Positions 46,552 through 58,270 of a DNA stretch of 64,000 nucleotides are shown in pieces. Position numbers and translations under genes: made by a program. The stretch covers positions 710,365 through 774,364 of the forward strand of contig NW_003314319.1 of NCBI RefSeq assembly GCF_000143415.4. The letters are read 5' to 3'. Each line of letters begins with the position of its first letter. Position 1 is the stretch's first letter. The stretch is from Selaginella moellendorffii. Lineage: Eukaryota; Streptophyta; Lycopodiopsida; Selaginellales; Selaginellaceae. The notes beneath the pieces were generated by a model. The model was not told where the DNA came from. It did no database searches and saw only the letters and a list, made by a program, of their open reading frames with translations.

Positions 46552-47264
46552 GAGCTGCAGAAGGAGCCCGCTTCAAGGTTAGCCTTTACAACAACTGCCC
46601 TTACCCCATGGGTTTCCGCAACAGACGAGGTTGCTCTTTGTCCAGAAGGAACTCTGTTGAACGTTTCGCAGTCTTACACTCTGTATCCATCGACTCGTTG
46701 GTCGGGGAGTTTCTGGGGACGCACTGCACTGATTGCATCTTCAACATGACTTCCGGCCATGGAAGCTGCGAAACTGGGGACTGCAACGGAAGCTTTGGAT
46801 GCCGGAAGCTCGGAACAAGTCCAATAACCATCGCCGAGTTTGCACCATATTCAACTTCCACGCTCAGATATCACGTCTCCCTTCTCAAAGGATTCAACGT
46901 TTCCATGGGATTCTCCACAGACAACACCACCACCATTCCCATCTGCAAATCCGTAGGCTGCCCCTGCGATGCCACACAGCGTTGTCCCGAAGCGCTGAAC
47001 TTCAACGTGAAAAATCAGAAAATCGGCTGCTTCAGCCCCTGCGATCTTCTCAAAGATGACAGGTTCTGCTGCAGAGGCAACTTCACCGATGCAGCTTGCC
47101 AGGCTAATGAATACTCAGAGTATTTCCAGGATACCTGTAAGGACGCAGTTACATATCCCAACGATTTCAACAATACCAGGATCACTTGCAGTACGAGCTC
47201 GAGCTATATCATCACCTTCTGTCCGGACGAGACAATTCCAAGCCTTCGAGTGGCTGCAATATAA
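46552..47264 (+). CDS. thaumatin-like protein with an internal double frame change
   Basis: The frame ending at 47264 is open from the mature N-terminus RFKVSLYNNCPYPMGFRN (about 46568-46622) to the C-terminal YFQDTCKDAVTYPND. However, between about 46625 and 46715 the conserved thaumatin text (LCPEGTLLNVSQSYTL and TRWSGSFWGRT) lies in a different frame; the original frame resumes at CTDCIFNMTSGHGSCETGDC. Two opposite indels therefore replace about 30 conserved residues with unrelated sequence while keeping the gene open. The signal-peptide exon is probably at 46403-46438 (MASFLPPSALTS) but the splice phase was not resolved. The secreted fold is likely damaged because the REDDD-cleft-forming part is altered. 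Divergently arranged with the minus-strand thaumatin-like gene. Confidence 0.6.
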
Positions 47265-47559
47265 CTGCTCAGGAACAAATTGTGTGTTGTATCTGGTGGT
47301 AAAATAAGTGGGAATACAGATTACTGTGAAAAACACAGTATCGTAAAAAGAAAATTCAGAGTAATCCTTAGAAAATAAGCAAGCCTGTAAAACGCGCACA
47401 GTTCAGATCAAAGATCAAGAGATTCAAGCAAACAGACCTTTCAGACTATCGTCAATTCAAAAACCGGAGTCACGGAAAATATGTCCATCAGAACCGCGCA
47501 TTATCCAAAGCCTTCTATGGAAATGGGAAACAAAAAACAGCTTGAAAAATAAACAGTTT
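47265..47559. other. intergenic
   Basis: Nothing recognised. A piece around 47397-47460 (GATCAAAGATCAA...CCTTTCAGACTATC) is repeated at 48240-48300. Confidence 0.35.
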
Positions 47560-48720
47560 GGCATCTTTCGACCGTAGTAATCTCGACACATGATTCCACG
47601 GATTGTACTTCGCTTTTGGAGAACTCATATCAACCATCAATGATCTTGAGATGAACTGGAGGCGTTCGGGATCACACCTTGATGCTGTACTTGGGGGTTT
47701 GTGAGAAAGGCTTATCAGGTACTTCTCGCACTTGTTTTCCTTTTCCTCAGCAGCAATTCCCCCCTTCGGGCATCTTTATGACATCCTCCACGGTACGAAC
47801 ACGTTTGATTTATGCTCGTCGGAAGTGGTGCTCCAGTTTGGGTTTACCAAAGTGGCAGTGTGGTAGGATTTTTGGAGGGGTGTTGCAAGTTTAGTGAGCT
47901 CTGAACATGTGTCTTTGTACATGGAGATATTCGCTGTGGTGGTGCATGAAGTTGTTGAAGACTTGGCCACAGTTTTTTTGAGAAGTTTACAACAGTATCC
48001 TAGTATCCTGTCGAAGAGCGGTAAAGGTCTGAAGTAACTTAGCTAAAATCCATAGAATATCTCGTCACTGTTTCTACGAGTGCAGTGTATCATTTAATTT
48101 TTATGGAATTATACACACTTCACTTGAACAGCAAACTAAACTGATTTGGATGACATTTCTCCAGCCTGAAGAACTCATCCTCGCAGCAAAACTCATCAGT
48201 GCTGAACACCAAGCCAGGGCTGTTGCAAGCAACTGGAGTCCTCAGATCAAAGATCAAAGATCAAAAGATTCAAGAACCTTTCAGACTATCTTCATTTCAA
48301 AAAGTAACGGTCGTGAGCTGATCAAAAGCAGCGATTGGTGAGCAAGCCATATCCACTGGAAAAACACTTATACTTCGGAGGGATACCATTAGCGACTAGA
48401 GCTTCGGTGGTTAAAACAAGCCCTGTAATTCTGAATTGACGTAAGCATACACAAATTATATGCAAACTATATACTGGATAACTGTACTTTTTTAATCATA
48501 TCAATTTGGGATCTTGGAACATTTTTTGAAGCCTAGTTGACTTTGTTATTTAAAATCTGAGCTGGTTATTCAGTCCAAGATTCAAAGAAAATGAAGTGTA
48601 GTAGGCTTGAATTTGATAATAGGAGTTGGGTATAGTGTTTTAGTAGGCTTGACTTTTACTGATTGATGGATGATAACAAAATGTATTAAAATGAATTAAT
48701 AGATCAGTTGCGAGAAGATT
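47560..48720. repeat. direct repeat, right copy (partner 42380-43190)
   Basis: Same ordered blocks as the left copy, with about 350 extra bp inserted between the second and third block. That insert includes the thaumatin fragment at 48124-48240. Confidence 0.75.
48124..48240 (-). pseudogene. thaumatin-like gene C-terminal fragment
   Basis: Closely matches 45540-45655 of the minus-strand thaumatin-like gene, including AGAACTCATCCTCGCAGCAA and TTGCAAGCAACTGGAGT, but nothing else of the gene is present. A third, vestigial family member. Confidence 0.7.
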
Positions 48721-48765
48721 CTGCCGGCTGCATGCCTGCTGCCTGCCTGCCCCCGTCTAAGTAAG

Positions 48766-49123
48766 TGGTTGCATAAAGAGACTGTTGTTGCCAACCGAGA
48801 AGTCATCACTCAAAGCTCAAAAACTTTCACTATCGTGCAGGAAGATGCAAAATGATTTCTTTGAGCCATCAGATCAAATGACTGATATAGAAGACGTGTG
48901 GTTGAGCTGTGATGAGAGTATCGTTCCATCGTCCATTGCATTGCTGCCAGGTTTGAAACGTCTTGGAATTTTTAGGCCAAGCATGATACTTAACGATGCA
49001 CTGTGGTCCCACAATCACAGCCAGGGCGCACTTCCCAGGCTGGAAGGGGTAAACTGCCCGGAAGGAATGAAAATTCCACCTTGGCTTGAGGACCGCCCCA
49101 ATCTCAAGAGACATAAGTCTTAA
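48766..49123 (+). pseudogene. NLR copy B, 3' LRR tail
   Basis: Resumes the NLR at KGCIKRLLLPTE (copy A 31910) and continues to the stop codon equivalent to 32252 (ends RPNLKRHKS). It is displaced by 7.5 kb from the rest of copy B. The next bases continue into the channel 3' end exactly as in copy A, confirming it as the other side of an interrupting insertion. Confidence 0.85.
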
Positions 49124-49208
49124 TTTCCGAAGCATTTTGTTATACGAACGTCTGTAGTTTGACATATTTCTCCTCTAAATCAATATATACAAAACTGTGA
49201 CTGCACCA

Positions 49209-51690
49209 TTATTCTCCCACCAGGAGAGCTTCGCCTCTCACGTCCCTGGCAATCTCTACCACCTCGGGTTTGCTCCTTGTCGATTCCAATTCTTGCTGAG
49301 CTGCTACCTCGGTTTTGCTCACAGCAGCACCACCTTTGACGGCTCTTATCCTCGCCAGGAAACCTCTCACGAGAGCCTGCATTTTCGTCCCAGCGCCCTG
49401 GATGTACACGGCCTGGATCCGCTTCTCACACTTGATGCGCAGAGTGAGAGGCAACCCCTGCGTTAATCCGAGCCAAACGTAAGTATCACAAGCTTGGAAT
49501 AGCAGCTACTTATAGTTGGTCCGATCTTATACAGCGTCAGTGTTTCCAGCAGCTCCTTGAAAGGGATTCCTTTGTTTGGAACTCGAAAACTCATCACCTC
49601 GTACTCTATTCTCATGTACCTGAGCAGAACAAAGAAAAAAACGAGTGAGAGACAAAGAGAGATTGGGAGGATTCCGCAAACACACGCCAAACCATTGGGT
49701 CGCGGACTTGTAGCGCCGGCCCAGCGGGTCACCGAGAGCGTTTACAAATCGTCGCAGCTTGTGCATGCCAATGTATCCCGTAGCACTGGACGATTGTAAA
49801 GTTAGTTCCACAAGGACTTGAACGTAAGTAAGTGGCTTACTTGGGATCGAATGGTTCTTGGCTCCAAAAGTTTCGATATGCTAACAGGTGCTCCGGCATA
49901 ACCACCGAGGTTCTACGGGCTTTCCTCAGCAAAGCCTGGATAATAGCAGCTTAACTTAAGCCAAATCAGTCGGTCATTAAAAACAAGTGTGCACCTGATG
50001 CTCTGATCGAACACGAAGAAATACACCACTGATACCGGCGATGAAAACGTACGCCAGGAAATATGTACCCAGAACAATTAACGTCATAAAGTAAAAATCT
50101 GTGGTGCAATGGCTTGTGTAAGCAATAAAAGAAACAATGTCAACGCCTCACTGGCTCGCTCCCCTTCAGCATCCTTCACATCATGCATGACGAGGCTCCA
50201 TCCTTCCAAAGTTATCACCTGCAGAGTGACCACTTTGAAGTGTGCTAAGGCGATAAGATGCTATGACGTGACACAAACCTGAAACATGGTAAGCAGCGAA
50301 TACCAGAGATAATCAAAAGTTGTCGCTCCATGGTATGTCGACAAACAAAGAGATGGATAAGGAATGAGCTTATAGAAAAAACTCAGCATACAGTTCTGAA
50401 ATGGTGGACATACGTAACCGCTGGCAGCTTTTTTGTCACAAAAGCGCATGGGATAAGCAAGTTGCTTGTCTGCTGTTCAAAAGCACCTGCCCAGGAAGAT
50501 TTTGAGTTCACGTGATAAGAACTATCGAGATTACCTTTGATTCATCGAGTTTTGCAAGAACTGCGTGCCGAGTAGAGAATAGAAAACCAACAGAAAGAAC
50601 GACAAAAGGATAACGTTTTGGAGAGGACCAACGCTCTTTTTCACGGCCGCTATGATGGCCTATTGTAAAGTGTTAACAATGCACAGATCAGCCAAAAGGA
50701 AATTTACAAACCATACTATGACATCGGCAAAAAATGTGACGTGCGTCAACGCTAGCAGGTCCCGAAACACGCGGAACACGGCTATCCGGGCGAAAAAATC
50801 ATGTCCAGTTACACCTCGAGCAATGATATGTACCCTGCACCTCGCAAAGAGCTGGTGAAACACTTACGACCGTCAGATACAAAACCTCAACATTACCAGG
50901 AATCGAAAACAATGACAAAGTCGAGCCTATTGTACGGATTCCGCATGTAGCAGTGACGGCCTCTGATAAAACAAAGAGCCGAAATTCGTAAAACCATTTC
51001 AATCCTGCAAACACAAGTGTGAGGGGAAACCTCGAAGAGGAAACAACGATTACGTATAAAGCGCTGTGATGAGCCCGTCCAGGAAATCGATGTTGAAACT
51101 CCGGACGTGTGTCCACCGTTCGTGCCTAGACCCAGCCATCGGTTGAAAGACAAGCACTGCCATATGGGAGCATATAAGAAACACAAGAACATACTCGGCT
51201 CTCCTGCCACCAAAGCCTGTTAGAGGAAGGATGATAAACTTCTATCCACGTACTGATTGTAGAGAAGCCTGAAAATGTATAAGCGTGACGGGCTGTAGAG
51301 GCTCCAAATTCCAAGCGCAGTGCCCTCCATTCTTGCTCCAGTCCCGACAGCACTCCGCCTCGCCTTTCTTCTTATATTCTAGAAACAGAACATAAGGACT
51401 CTCCAAAGTCGAAAGAAGTAAAGTTACCATGAGCCTCTTGAACTCTTCCAGTTCTTGGTTGCCGGGGAATCGGGAATCGCTGGGGCCAGTTGATCCAGTG
51501 CGGCAATCAATGCAGCAGACGAAGATGATGACGCTGCTCGGTCGCGATCCGGCGCTGCTTTGCTCACGCCATGAATCGGAGGCAGCTGATCCTCCCATGT
51601 CGGATGCCGAGCTATGAAATCGTGATCTTCTTGCGGGACGGGATCACTAGAAGAAGTATTTCGAGGCGATCGATCAATCACTGCATCAAC
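49209..51690 (-). pseudogene. four-domain channel copy B, internal deletion
   Basis: Keeps the N-terminus and domain I (51.69-49.95 kb, with TFDYLWYSLLTMFQ and VITLEGW pore parts) and the C-terminal exons with an IQ motif (49.45-49.21 kb). At about 49899-49905 the sequence jumps from the domain IV tail exon straight to the domain I-II linker exon, deleting everything equivalent to about 33.0-36.7 kb of copy A. It retains the acceptor CTGCTCAG before the exon at 49618 and an unbroken S1 (ILVFLICSHM frame is possible through 51170), both lost in copy A. Confidence 0.85.
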
Positions 51691-52151
51691 CCTCCGAGCG
51701 AGCGGCGGTGGGGAAACGATGAGGATGATCCAATCTTGATCGGCGGCATTCTAGTATTCCGAGAATCGAGGCGCTGCGCGCGTCTTGTTCCCGGCGCTGG
51801 CATCACATCGAAGGGTATTGTGGATATTTCGGAGCTGGTAGTCTCGATCCGGTTCGTGGCGCCCCAAATTTCCTGGCGTCTTCCGCGCGGCCGATGCATG
51901 ACGACGGTGTAGCGGCATCGGGTGTCGACAAGAACGCTGCTGATCACTATTCCAGGTCTCGCGTTTTCATGTGTACAGGAGGATTGGACAGAATTGATGA
52001 GGAGATAGATCGCTCGCCGGTATGCTCAGCAGGCGCTATGATCCACCGTTACCAGTAAAACATCCTACTGGAACATCGCCAACGCGCAGATCAAGAAGGT
52101 TATGTATTCTCCTCTACAGGAAGAAGACTCGCAGCTTGTGCTTCCACCGCT
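51691..52151. other. spacer between duplication copies B and C
   Basis: No gene recognised. GC-rich to 51.92 kb with a plus-strand open stretch lacking any known motif. Confidence 0.35.
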
Positions 52152-52545
52152 TTGAGCAAGACCAAGATCGCCGCATCGATGTGGAGCGAATGCGAACAGT
52201 GAAGCCGGTGCCTGGACCGACCATGTTTGCTCTCGGGGTTTTTGATGAGGTGAAGATCTTGCCAGTAGTATTGAACAAGGTACCGCATTCTCGTCCAGGA
52301 TCTTGCAAATGGTAATATTTCATTCCTTTTATGCTGCTTTTTCTTCACAGGTGTTCGTGGTGTTTCGTACATTATGGATTATCGCAACCAGAATGACACG
52401 GGGGTGGATTGATAAATGAGGATCGATCGGAAGAACACGCTTGTGAGTAGATTTGGGACGAAGGCTGGTAAGTTTTCTTCTATTGTTTCTTCTTTTTTTT
52501 TCTTACAACTTTTTCTCCAGCTGCAAAGAATGAGGGACGTCTCGA
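52152..52545 (+). pseudogene. RPA49 fragment, copy C
   Basis: Same extent as the copy B fragment: late exon 1, intron 1, exon 2, intron 2 and the first codons of exon 3. Exon 2 has a stop (GTGGATTGATAAATG at about 52408) and lost bases. Shares with copy B, not A, the leading TTGAGCAAGACCAAGATCG. Confidence 0.8.
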
Positions 52546-52704
52546 GCTGAGGATCTGGCAGCAGCCCTGAGAGTAAAACAAGAGCCTCAAGTGACCACTA
52601 TTCCAAATCGTCAAGCAATTGCCTCTTTTTCAATTGGCTTGAGGGGAGAAAGATAGAGTGAAGGCAAGGACACGACTTGCAGATTGATGCTCGAAATATT
52701 GCCC

Positions 52705-53548
52705 CTTGTTTCCTTACAAGCTTTCTTTTGTGTATGGCAGCGTATGAAGCTCCAGATCCATATGCTATCTGGGGATAACCATGAGACGGCCCAGAGCGTC
52801 CAGAGCAATGTAAGCTTCTATTTCCATCTTCGAGGTGTCACTGAATAATCTCCATTACAGTTGGGAGGAGTTACTGTAGACTCCGGTCTTCTCCCAAGTC
52901 AGAATCATCCAAGAGCTGAAAGAAAACCTCGGTGTGGCGGGAATGATAGGCGACGGGATAAACGACGCCCTGGCTTTAGCAGCGGCGGACGTAGGATTTG
53001 CCATGGGTCTAGCCGGATCAGCAGTGGCAGTGGAGACATCGGACGTTTTCCTCATGACTGACGATCTCCGGAAGCTGAGCATGGTGGTGAGTCTGGGAAG
53101 GAGAGTCCACACCAAAGTTATACAGAACGTTGTCATCTCGGTGGGCCTCAAAGTCGCGATACTGGCATTCTCGTTCGCTGGCTATGGCTACCTGTGGATG
53201 GCGGTCCTGGTCGACGTCGGGGCGTGCTTGCTGGTGATCTCAAACAGTACGCTTTTACTCCGAGGGACAGGGAAGAAGAGATCATCAGGCCACCACCATC
53301 ACCAGGGAAAGAATTGCAAGGATCACGACCATGATCACGACGGTGGTAAGCAGTGCTCCAAGGACGACGATCACGCCAGAAGAACACAGTGCTCTGATCA
53401 CGAGCATGGTGCTGAGAAGCACCAGCACCATCGCCATCCCAGCCACGACCATGGTCACAACCATAGTCACGACCATCACCACCACCAGGATCGAGGTCAC
53501 TCACACTGCAAGAAGCACGCTTGTGGCAAAGGCACACGCTCAATTTAA
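52705..53548 (+). pseudogene. HMA zinc ATPase copy C, 3' part only
   Basis: Begins in the intron before exon 11 (homologous to about 21955) and runs to near the end of the gene. The hinge reads GDGINDALAL where copy A has [10 protein letters not shown]. An 8-base deletion at about 52895 (GGACAAAG lost) shifts the frame before it. The His-rich tail is shortened by about 10 residues and ends KHACGKGTRSI with a new stop. No phosphorylation or transport core is present, so it cannot be a pump. Confidence 0.88.
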
Positions 53549-53720
53549 ACGCTGAGAATATTTGTCGTTGGTTTAGGCTCTGTAACACGTGGCAGGCGTA
53601 AACTCCGCCATTGTGGGTTTAGGTTGGAGCAGGGGGCGATGGCGAGGGCGGCGGCGTTCTCGCGGAGGATTCTTGATTGTTTTGAGTGATCTGGGGACTC
53701 GCATTTTGATTCTGGAGGCC

Positions 53721-55462
53721 ATGGAAGGCGATGACACGACTTGCCGATCACTGCTGCGGGAGCTCCAGGTAAGCCTCGGCTCCTCGCGAATTATTGCCTC
53801 TGAAGTTTCTCACGATCGCGGTGGATCGCCCGCGCGCAGAGTATCTGGGAGGAGACGGGGGAGAGCGACGAGGAGAGGGACAGAATGCTGCTCCAGCTGG
53901 AGCAAGAATGCCTGGATGTGTACCGGCGGAAGGTGGGCTCGGCTGCACCAGCTGCTGGCAGATTCCGAGTCGGAGCTCGCGTCGCTCCTGTCGCTCCTGG
54001 GTGATCGCCCTTGCATGGTACACGTTGTTTGATCCATCTCACAGTGCTTTTCCAATGCCCGTTGTTCTTCCTTTCAGTTAGAGAAGAGGTCGGGCACTAC
54101 TCTGCGAGAGCAGCTCTTGTCCGTCTCACCTCAGTTAGAATGCTTGCGTCTGAGGAAAGAGGAGCGGCTGAAGCAATTTGAGGACGTGCAATGCCAGATA
54201 CAAAGGCTCTCTCAGGAGATATCGCCAGGGGCATTGCAAGAGGCCGAGAATGGAGCTTTTTCTTGGAAAGGTTTGTTGCTGAGAAAGCTGTATGAGTACC
54301 ATTGCCAGGTTCAAGAGCTTCAGGATGTAAAGGTTGGTTTGTATTGGCACGGTTGGCATTCTTTTTTCTTACAAGTGACATTTCCAGAGTACCCGGCTCC
54401 ACAAATTCTCAGAGCTTCTCGAGGTTCTGCAGGGATATTGCGTCCTGTTGGGGGCAGACTACACCGAGGCTGTCAAGGAAGTGCATCCGAGCCTTTGTGA
54501 TCCAGGCCAGAGCAGAAGTATTAGCGATGAGACGCTAGAGAACTTAGTCAAGACGATCGGGAGTCAGGTATAAATTTATTCTGTGTGCATTTCCTGGCTG
54601 ATGTTTCGTGTGCACAGGGATAGTGGACTTGTCAGAACTACTTGCTACAATCGAAAGTAGTATCGCCGAGGAGAAGGAAGAATCACTCGGCAGACAAGAT
54701 ATAATGGAATGAATGGAACGGTGGATTAGTGCGTGTGAAGAAGAAAGCTGGCTTGAAGAATACAATAAGGTATGAGCGTTATGCTATTTCACTTATTCAT
54801 TTTCGATTGTAGGATGAAAGCCGCTTCAATGCAACCAGAGGAGCACATTTGAATCTAAAACGTGCAGAAAGAGCTCGTGACATCGTGGCCAAACTCCCCA
54901 GTGCGTTGCTATTTCTTTTCTCAGTTTTCACAACCTTTTTGCAGATCTTCTTGAATTATTGAAGTCCAAAATGCGGTCTTGGGAGGACGAAAGAGGCAGG
55001 CCCTTCTTATATAACGGGGTACGTAAGTGATTTTCGTAGACGCTTCTGAAAGTGCTTTGCAGATTTCTCTACTGGCAATTCTAGAAGAATATAGCTTGCT
55101 ACGACGAGAGAAAGAAGAAGAAAAGCGCCGACTGAGGGTAACTCTGCAGTTTAGTGCCTGTTAAGACGTTAACTGGCTAAATGCAGGAGGAGAAGAGAAT
55201 GCAGGAGCAACTGCAAACTGAGCAGGAACTGCTCTACGGCACAAAGCCGTCCAAAAAGGGACAGGTGGGACTTCGCGTGAGTGGAAACAATGCAAACCGA
55301 CGACTTTCGATAGTCCCTGAGCTCTTACCCGCACCGAAGGCTAGCAATCAAAAGGTTAACCGGGTGAAACGCTACTCTCCGATGATGAATTACGTTGCCT
55401 TGCCTAAGGATCCCGAAGGTTCTTCGATTGGATCAGCTCCGGATTCTCCTGTTGCAGCATGA
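53721..55462 (+). pseudogene. MAP65 copy C
   Basis: Starts with the same ATGGAAGGC. Breaks: a 20-base deletion after YRRKVG at about 53936, replacement of the sequence between about 23915 and 24358 of copy A by a direct join at 54560 (exons 4-6 mostly lost), and a TGA at about 54708 where copy A has an arginine codon in MERMERW. The last four exons, including [14 protein letters not shown] and the tail, are nearly unchanged, as is the 3' flank. Confidence 0.88.
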
Positions 55463-55914
55463 AGGTCAGGTTTTTGTTAGAATGATGTGATGATTCGTGC
55501 GTGATGTTTTGCCTGTGGTGGCCAGAGCGGTTTTGAAAATTAGGACGATAAGCGTTTATACTGTAAGTAGAGTTTGTTTCTTTTCTATCAAGGGTAATCG
55601 CGTATCCTTTTTCCAGTGCTCCGTGTTTTGTGTATTGGGAAAGCGTAGGAGCGTGTGCTATTTGTTCAAAGCTTTGATTGGTGTAAAGCATCGAACTAAT
55701 TGTTTCGTGTTAAGTTTCATTCAAGGTACATACAAGTCTTGGTTTGCTTACACTTGGAACTTTAAATTCTTCGCGCAGCTTCTGCTGTCGAGAATTGACG
55801 CAGACAAGTTCCACACAGGCTATGCTCTCAAATGATTCAAAGGCTCGCAAGATTGACATGCTATGTACCAGAGAGCCGAAACAACGGTTTTAAAAGGACT
55901 CCATTCCTATTATG
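55463..55914. other. MAP65 copy C 3' flank with the empty hAT site
   Basis: Nearly identical to 25280-25664 then 28376-28420 of copy A. Positions 55852-55859 (ATTGACAT) correspond to the target duplicated around the hAT element in copy A, but no element is present. At 55912 a deletion joins directly into NLR exon 2. Confidence 0.8.
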
Positions 55915-58270
55915 GAGTGCATAAGCTCCTAGCACGATCTCCTGTCGCAGATCGAAAGTCACGGGCACGAGCTGAATGTGGACATTGCGAAGCTGGACAA
56001 GGGGGCGACCAGCATTCAGGCCGTGCTTAACAAGTTTAGTTCCGCTACTCTGATGGAGCCGAGGAGTGTCTTGATCTTGTCACAAAATGGAACGACAAGG
56101 CGCAAGCACTGCTGGGATCACATTAAGCATATACACTTGAGAGCTTTAACAGTACAGCTAAATGATCTATGGATGTTTCACAGGGAGAAGCGTTGTGACA
56201 AGATCTCGGAGCTGATACACAGCTACGAGGACGATCTCCTTCCGAAAATTGAAAGGTACGAGCGAGAAGAGTTGAGAGTGATACAGCCGAGCACTAGCTT
56301 CGCCGTACGGAGTTCCCCGCAAGACACAGGCCTAACAACAAAATATGTACCCCGTATTGTTCCTGAGGCCATGTTTGGGGGCCATGAGCAACTGCTGGAT
56401 GAGGTGGTGAATGCCCTCTTGGATCCTGAAGCCCGTAGCAAATGGGTTGGACTGTTGGGAATGGGAGGGTGTGGAAAGACCACCCTCGCAAGCTGCGTGC
56501 ACAATGATTGGAGGCAGCATTTCCATGACAACATTGTGTGGATCACTGTGAAGAAAGATGCTTCGGAGGACGATCTCAAGGCCCAGCTCCTCAACGCTCT
56601 TGAATGGGGTGAAATGAAAGAGAGGATTTTATAGCAGGGCCATCCTCTGGCCGGATCCTGGTGACAACCAGAAAGGAAGGCATTTTGCATCCGGATGCAA
56701 AGGCATTTGCTGTGCATGAGCTATCAATGGACGAAAGCAAAAAGATGTTTTGGAAGTTTGCCTTCGGTGTGCATGATCCACAACCCAGTGACCCTGATGT
56801 TGTGGGATTTGCCAAGAAAATAGCTCGAAAATGTAAGGGACTTCCAGTGATTGGCAGTCAGAGGTGAAGGGCCACATGTGTGGGAAGAACGATATAAGAG
56901 GTTGCACTTGTCCAATGACCCAGACGTTGAGAAGCAGATGTTCAAGCGCTTGAAGTTCAGCTATGACGAGCTGGGAAACTATGAGGGTGAAAAGCTGCAA
57001 GAGTGCTTTCTCTATGTGGCTGCATTCCCACACAAATTAATTGAATTTAGTTCCTTGAGCAAATGTTGGATGAAGGTTGGCTCAGAACTCTCACCCACAG
57101 CGATTGTCAATGAACTGGAACGGAGATGCCTGGTCAAGATAGATAAGTCTTGGGGGTATGAAGAAGCTCCTGGTTATATAATCGTACACGATATGCTACA
57201 CAAACTGTGCATAAGAATCTTAAAAGGGAAGTACGGTCCACAGCAAGAGCACGAGAAGGGATGCCTGTTTGGATATGAGTGGACAAGTGGCATTCAGGAT
57301 GCAACATTTGCTAAAGTTTCATTCATCTCAAAGAATGTTGGCAGCTTTCTATCCGATAATCATGTGCGAGATGTTATACTTATGGATGAATGTATAGGAC
57401 TTTCTAATGTGGATGACAGTCTTATCAATCACATACAAGGTGTCAAGGTATTGAGCTTGTGGCGATGCTCTAGGATCCATTTTATTCCAGAGAGCCTTTC
57501 CAAGCTGAAAAACCTTCAAGTGCTTGACATTCGAGGAACAAAAGTGAGTCAGATGCGCTTTTCAGCCTGACATCACTGAAATATCTAAAATCTACTTAAT
57601 GGACGCCCATAAAGTGTAACATTGCATTACTGCCCCAGCTCTCCAACTTGGAAGAGCTGGAGCCGAGCCTTGATTCAAAAGAGGAGTCATCAGTTGTGGA
57701 TTTGACTAGAATTTCACGTAAACTAAAACTTCTAGATCTAAGAATGACACATGGTACAATGAAGGTGCCAGAAAGCATGGGGACACTGGCGCACATTGAA
57801 ACATTGGTTTTACATGCAAACAACATTGACTTTGCCAGTTTCGTTGGGTTATGGCAACTTGTCAACCTAACAAAATGTCTAATTCGTGTGAGAACCGTCA
57901 GCAGAGCTACTTGGAAACAAATGTTTATGAAATCAATCAAGCTTCAACATTTTTCCATCGTTGGGGTAGAAGACAGTGAAAGTAGTGATGACAGCTTCGA
58001 ATGGTTGCAATTACGATATTTAGACATCCGTGATATCATAAACCTATCTTTGTTGCCCCACGGCCTAGAAACATTTTTTAATTAAATGCAATCGTATCCA
58101 CTTCTTCAACCTGGATGGATCATTCCCAAGTCTTGAAAGGCTGTGGCTTACTAATCTACGCATTGCACAGTCAAAATTCAAGGATGATTTGGCTGCCAGT
58201 CTTCCAAATCTGAAAGAGTTGCACTTTTGGCTAGCTCCTGATATTGAATGGGAGCAATTGCCTCTCTTCA
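55915..58270 (+). pseudogene. NLR copy C
   Basis: Starts within exon 2 (MECISS block), so the first N-terminal module and the start codon are missing. The P-loop GMGGCGKTTLA is intact (56.46 kb), but a deletion at 56625 (after GEMKERI) removes about 115 bp including the kinase-2 LLVLDDVWD and creates a stop. The GLPL motif is shortened at about 56845. A 1-base-scale break at about 57565 and a stop at 58082 interrupt the LRRs. At 58270 the LRR coding sequence runs directly into antisense channel sequence, losing the last LRRs and the stop. Confidence 0.87.

Larger units (their letters stand above)
38763..51690. repeat. segmental duplication, copy B
   Basis: Contains RPA49 fragment, a 45-bp MAP65 exon-1 stub (39.17-39.22 kb), NLR copy broken in two (39.2-41.24 and 48.77-49.12 kb), and channel copy (49.2-51.69 kb). 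HMA and nearly all of MAP65 are deleted. A 7.5-kb unrelated stretch separates the two NLR parts. Confidence 0.85.
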
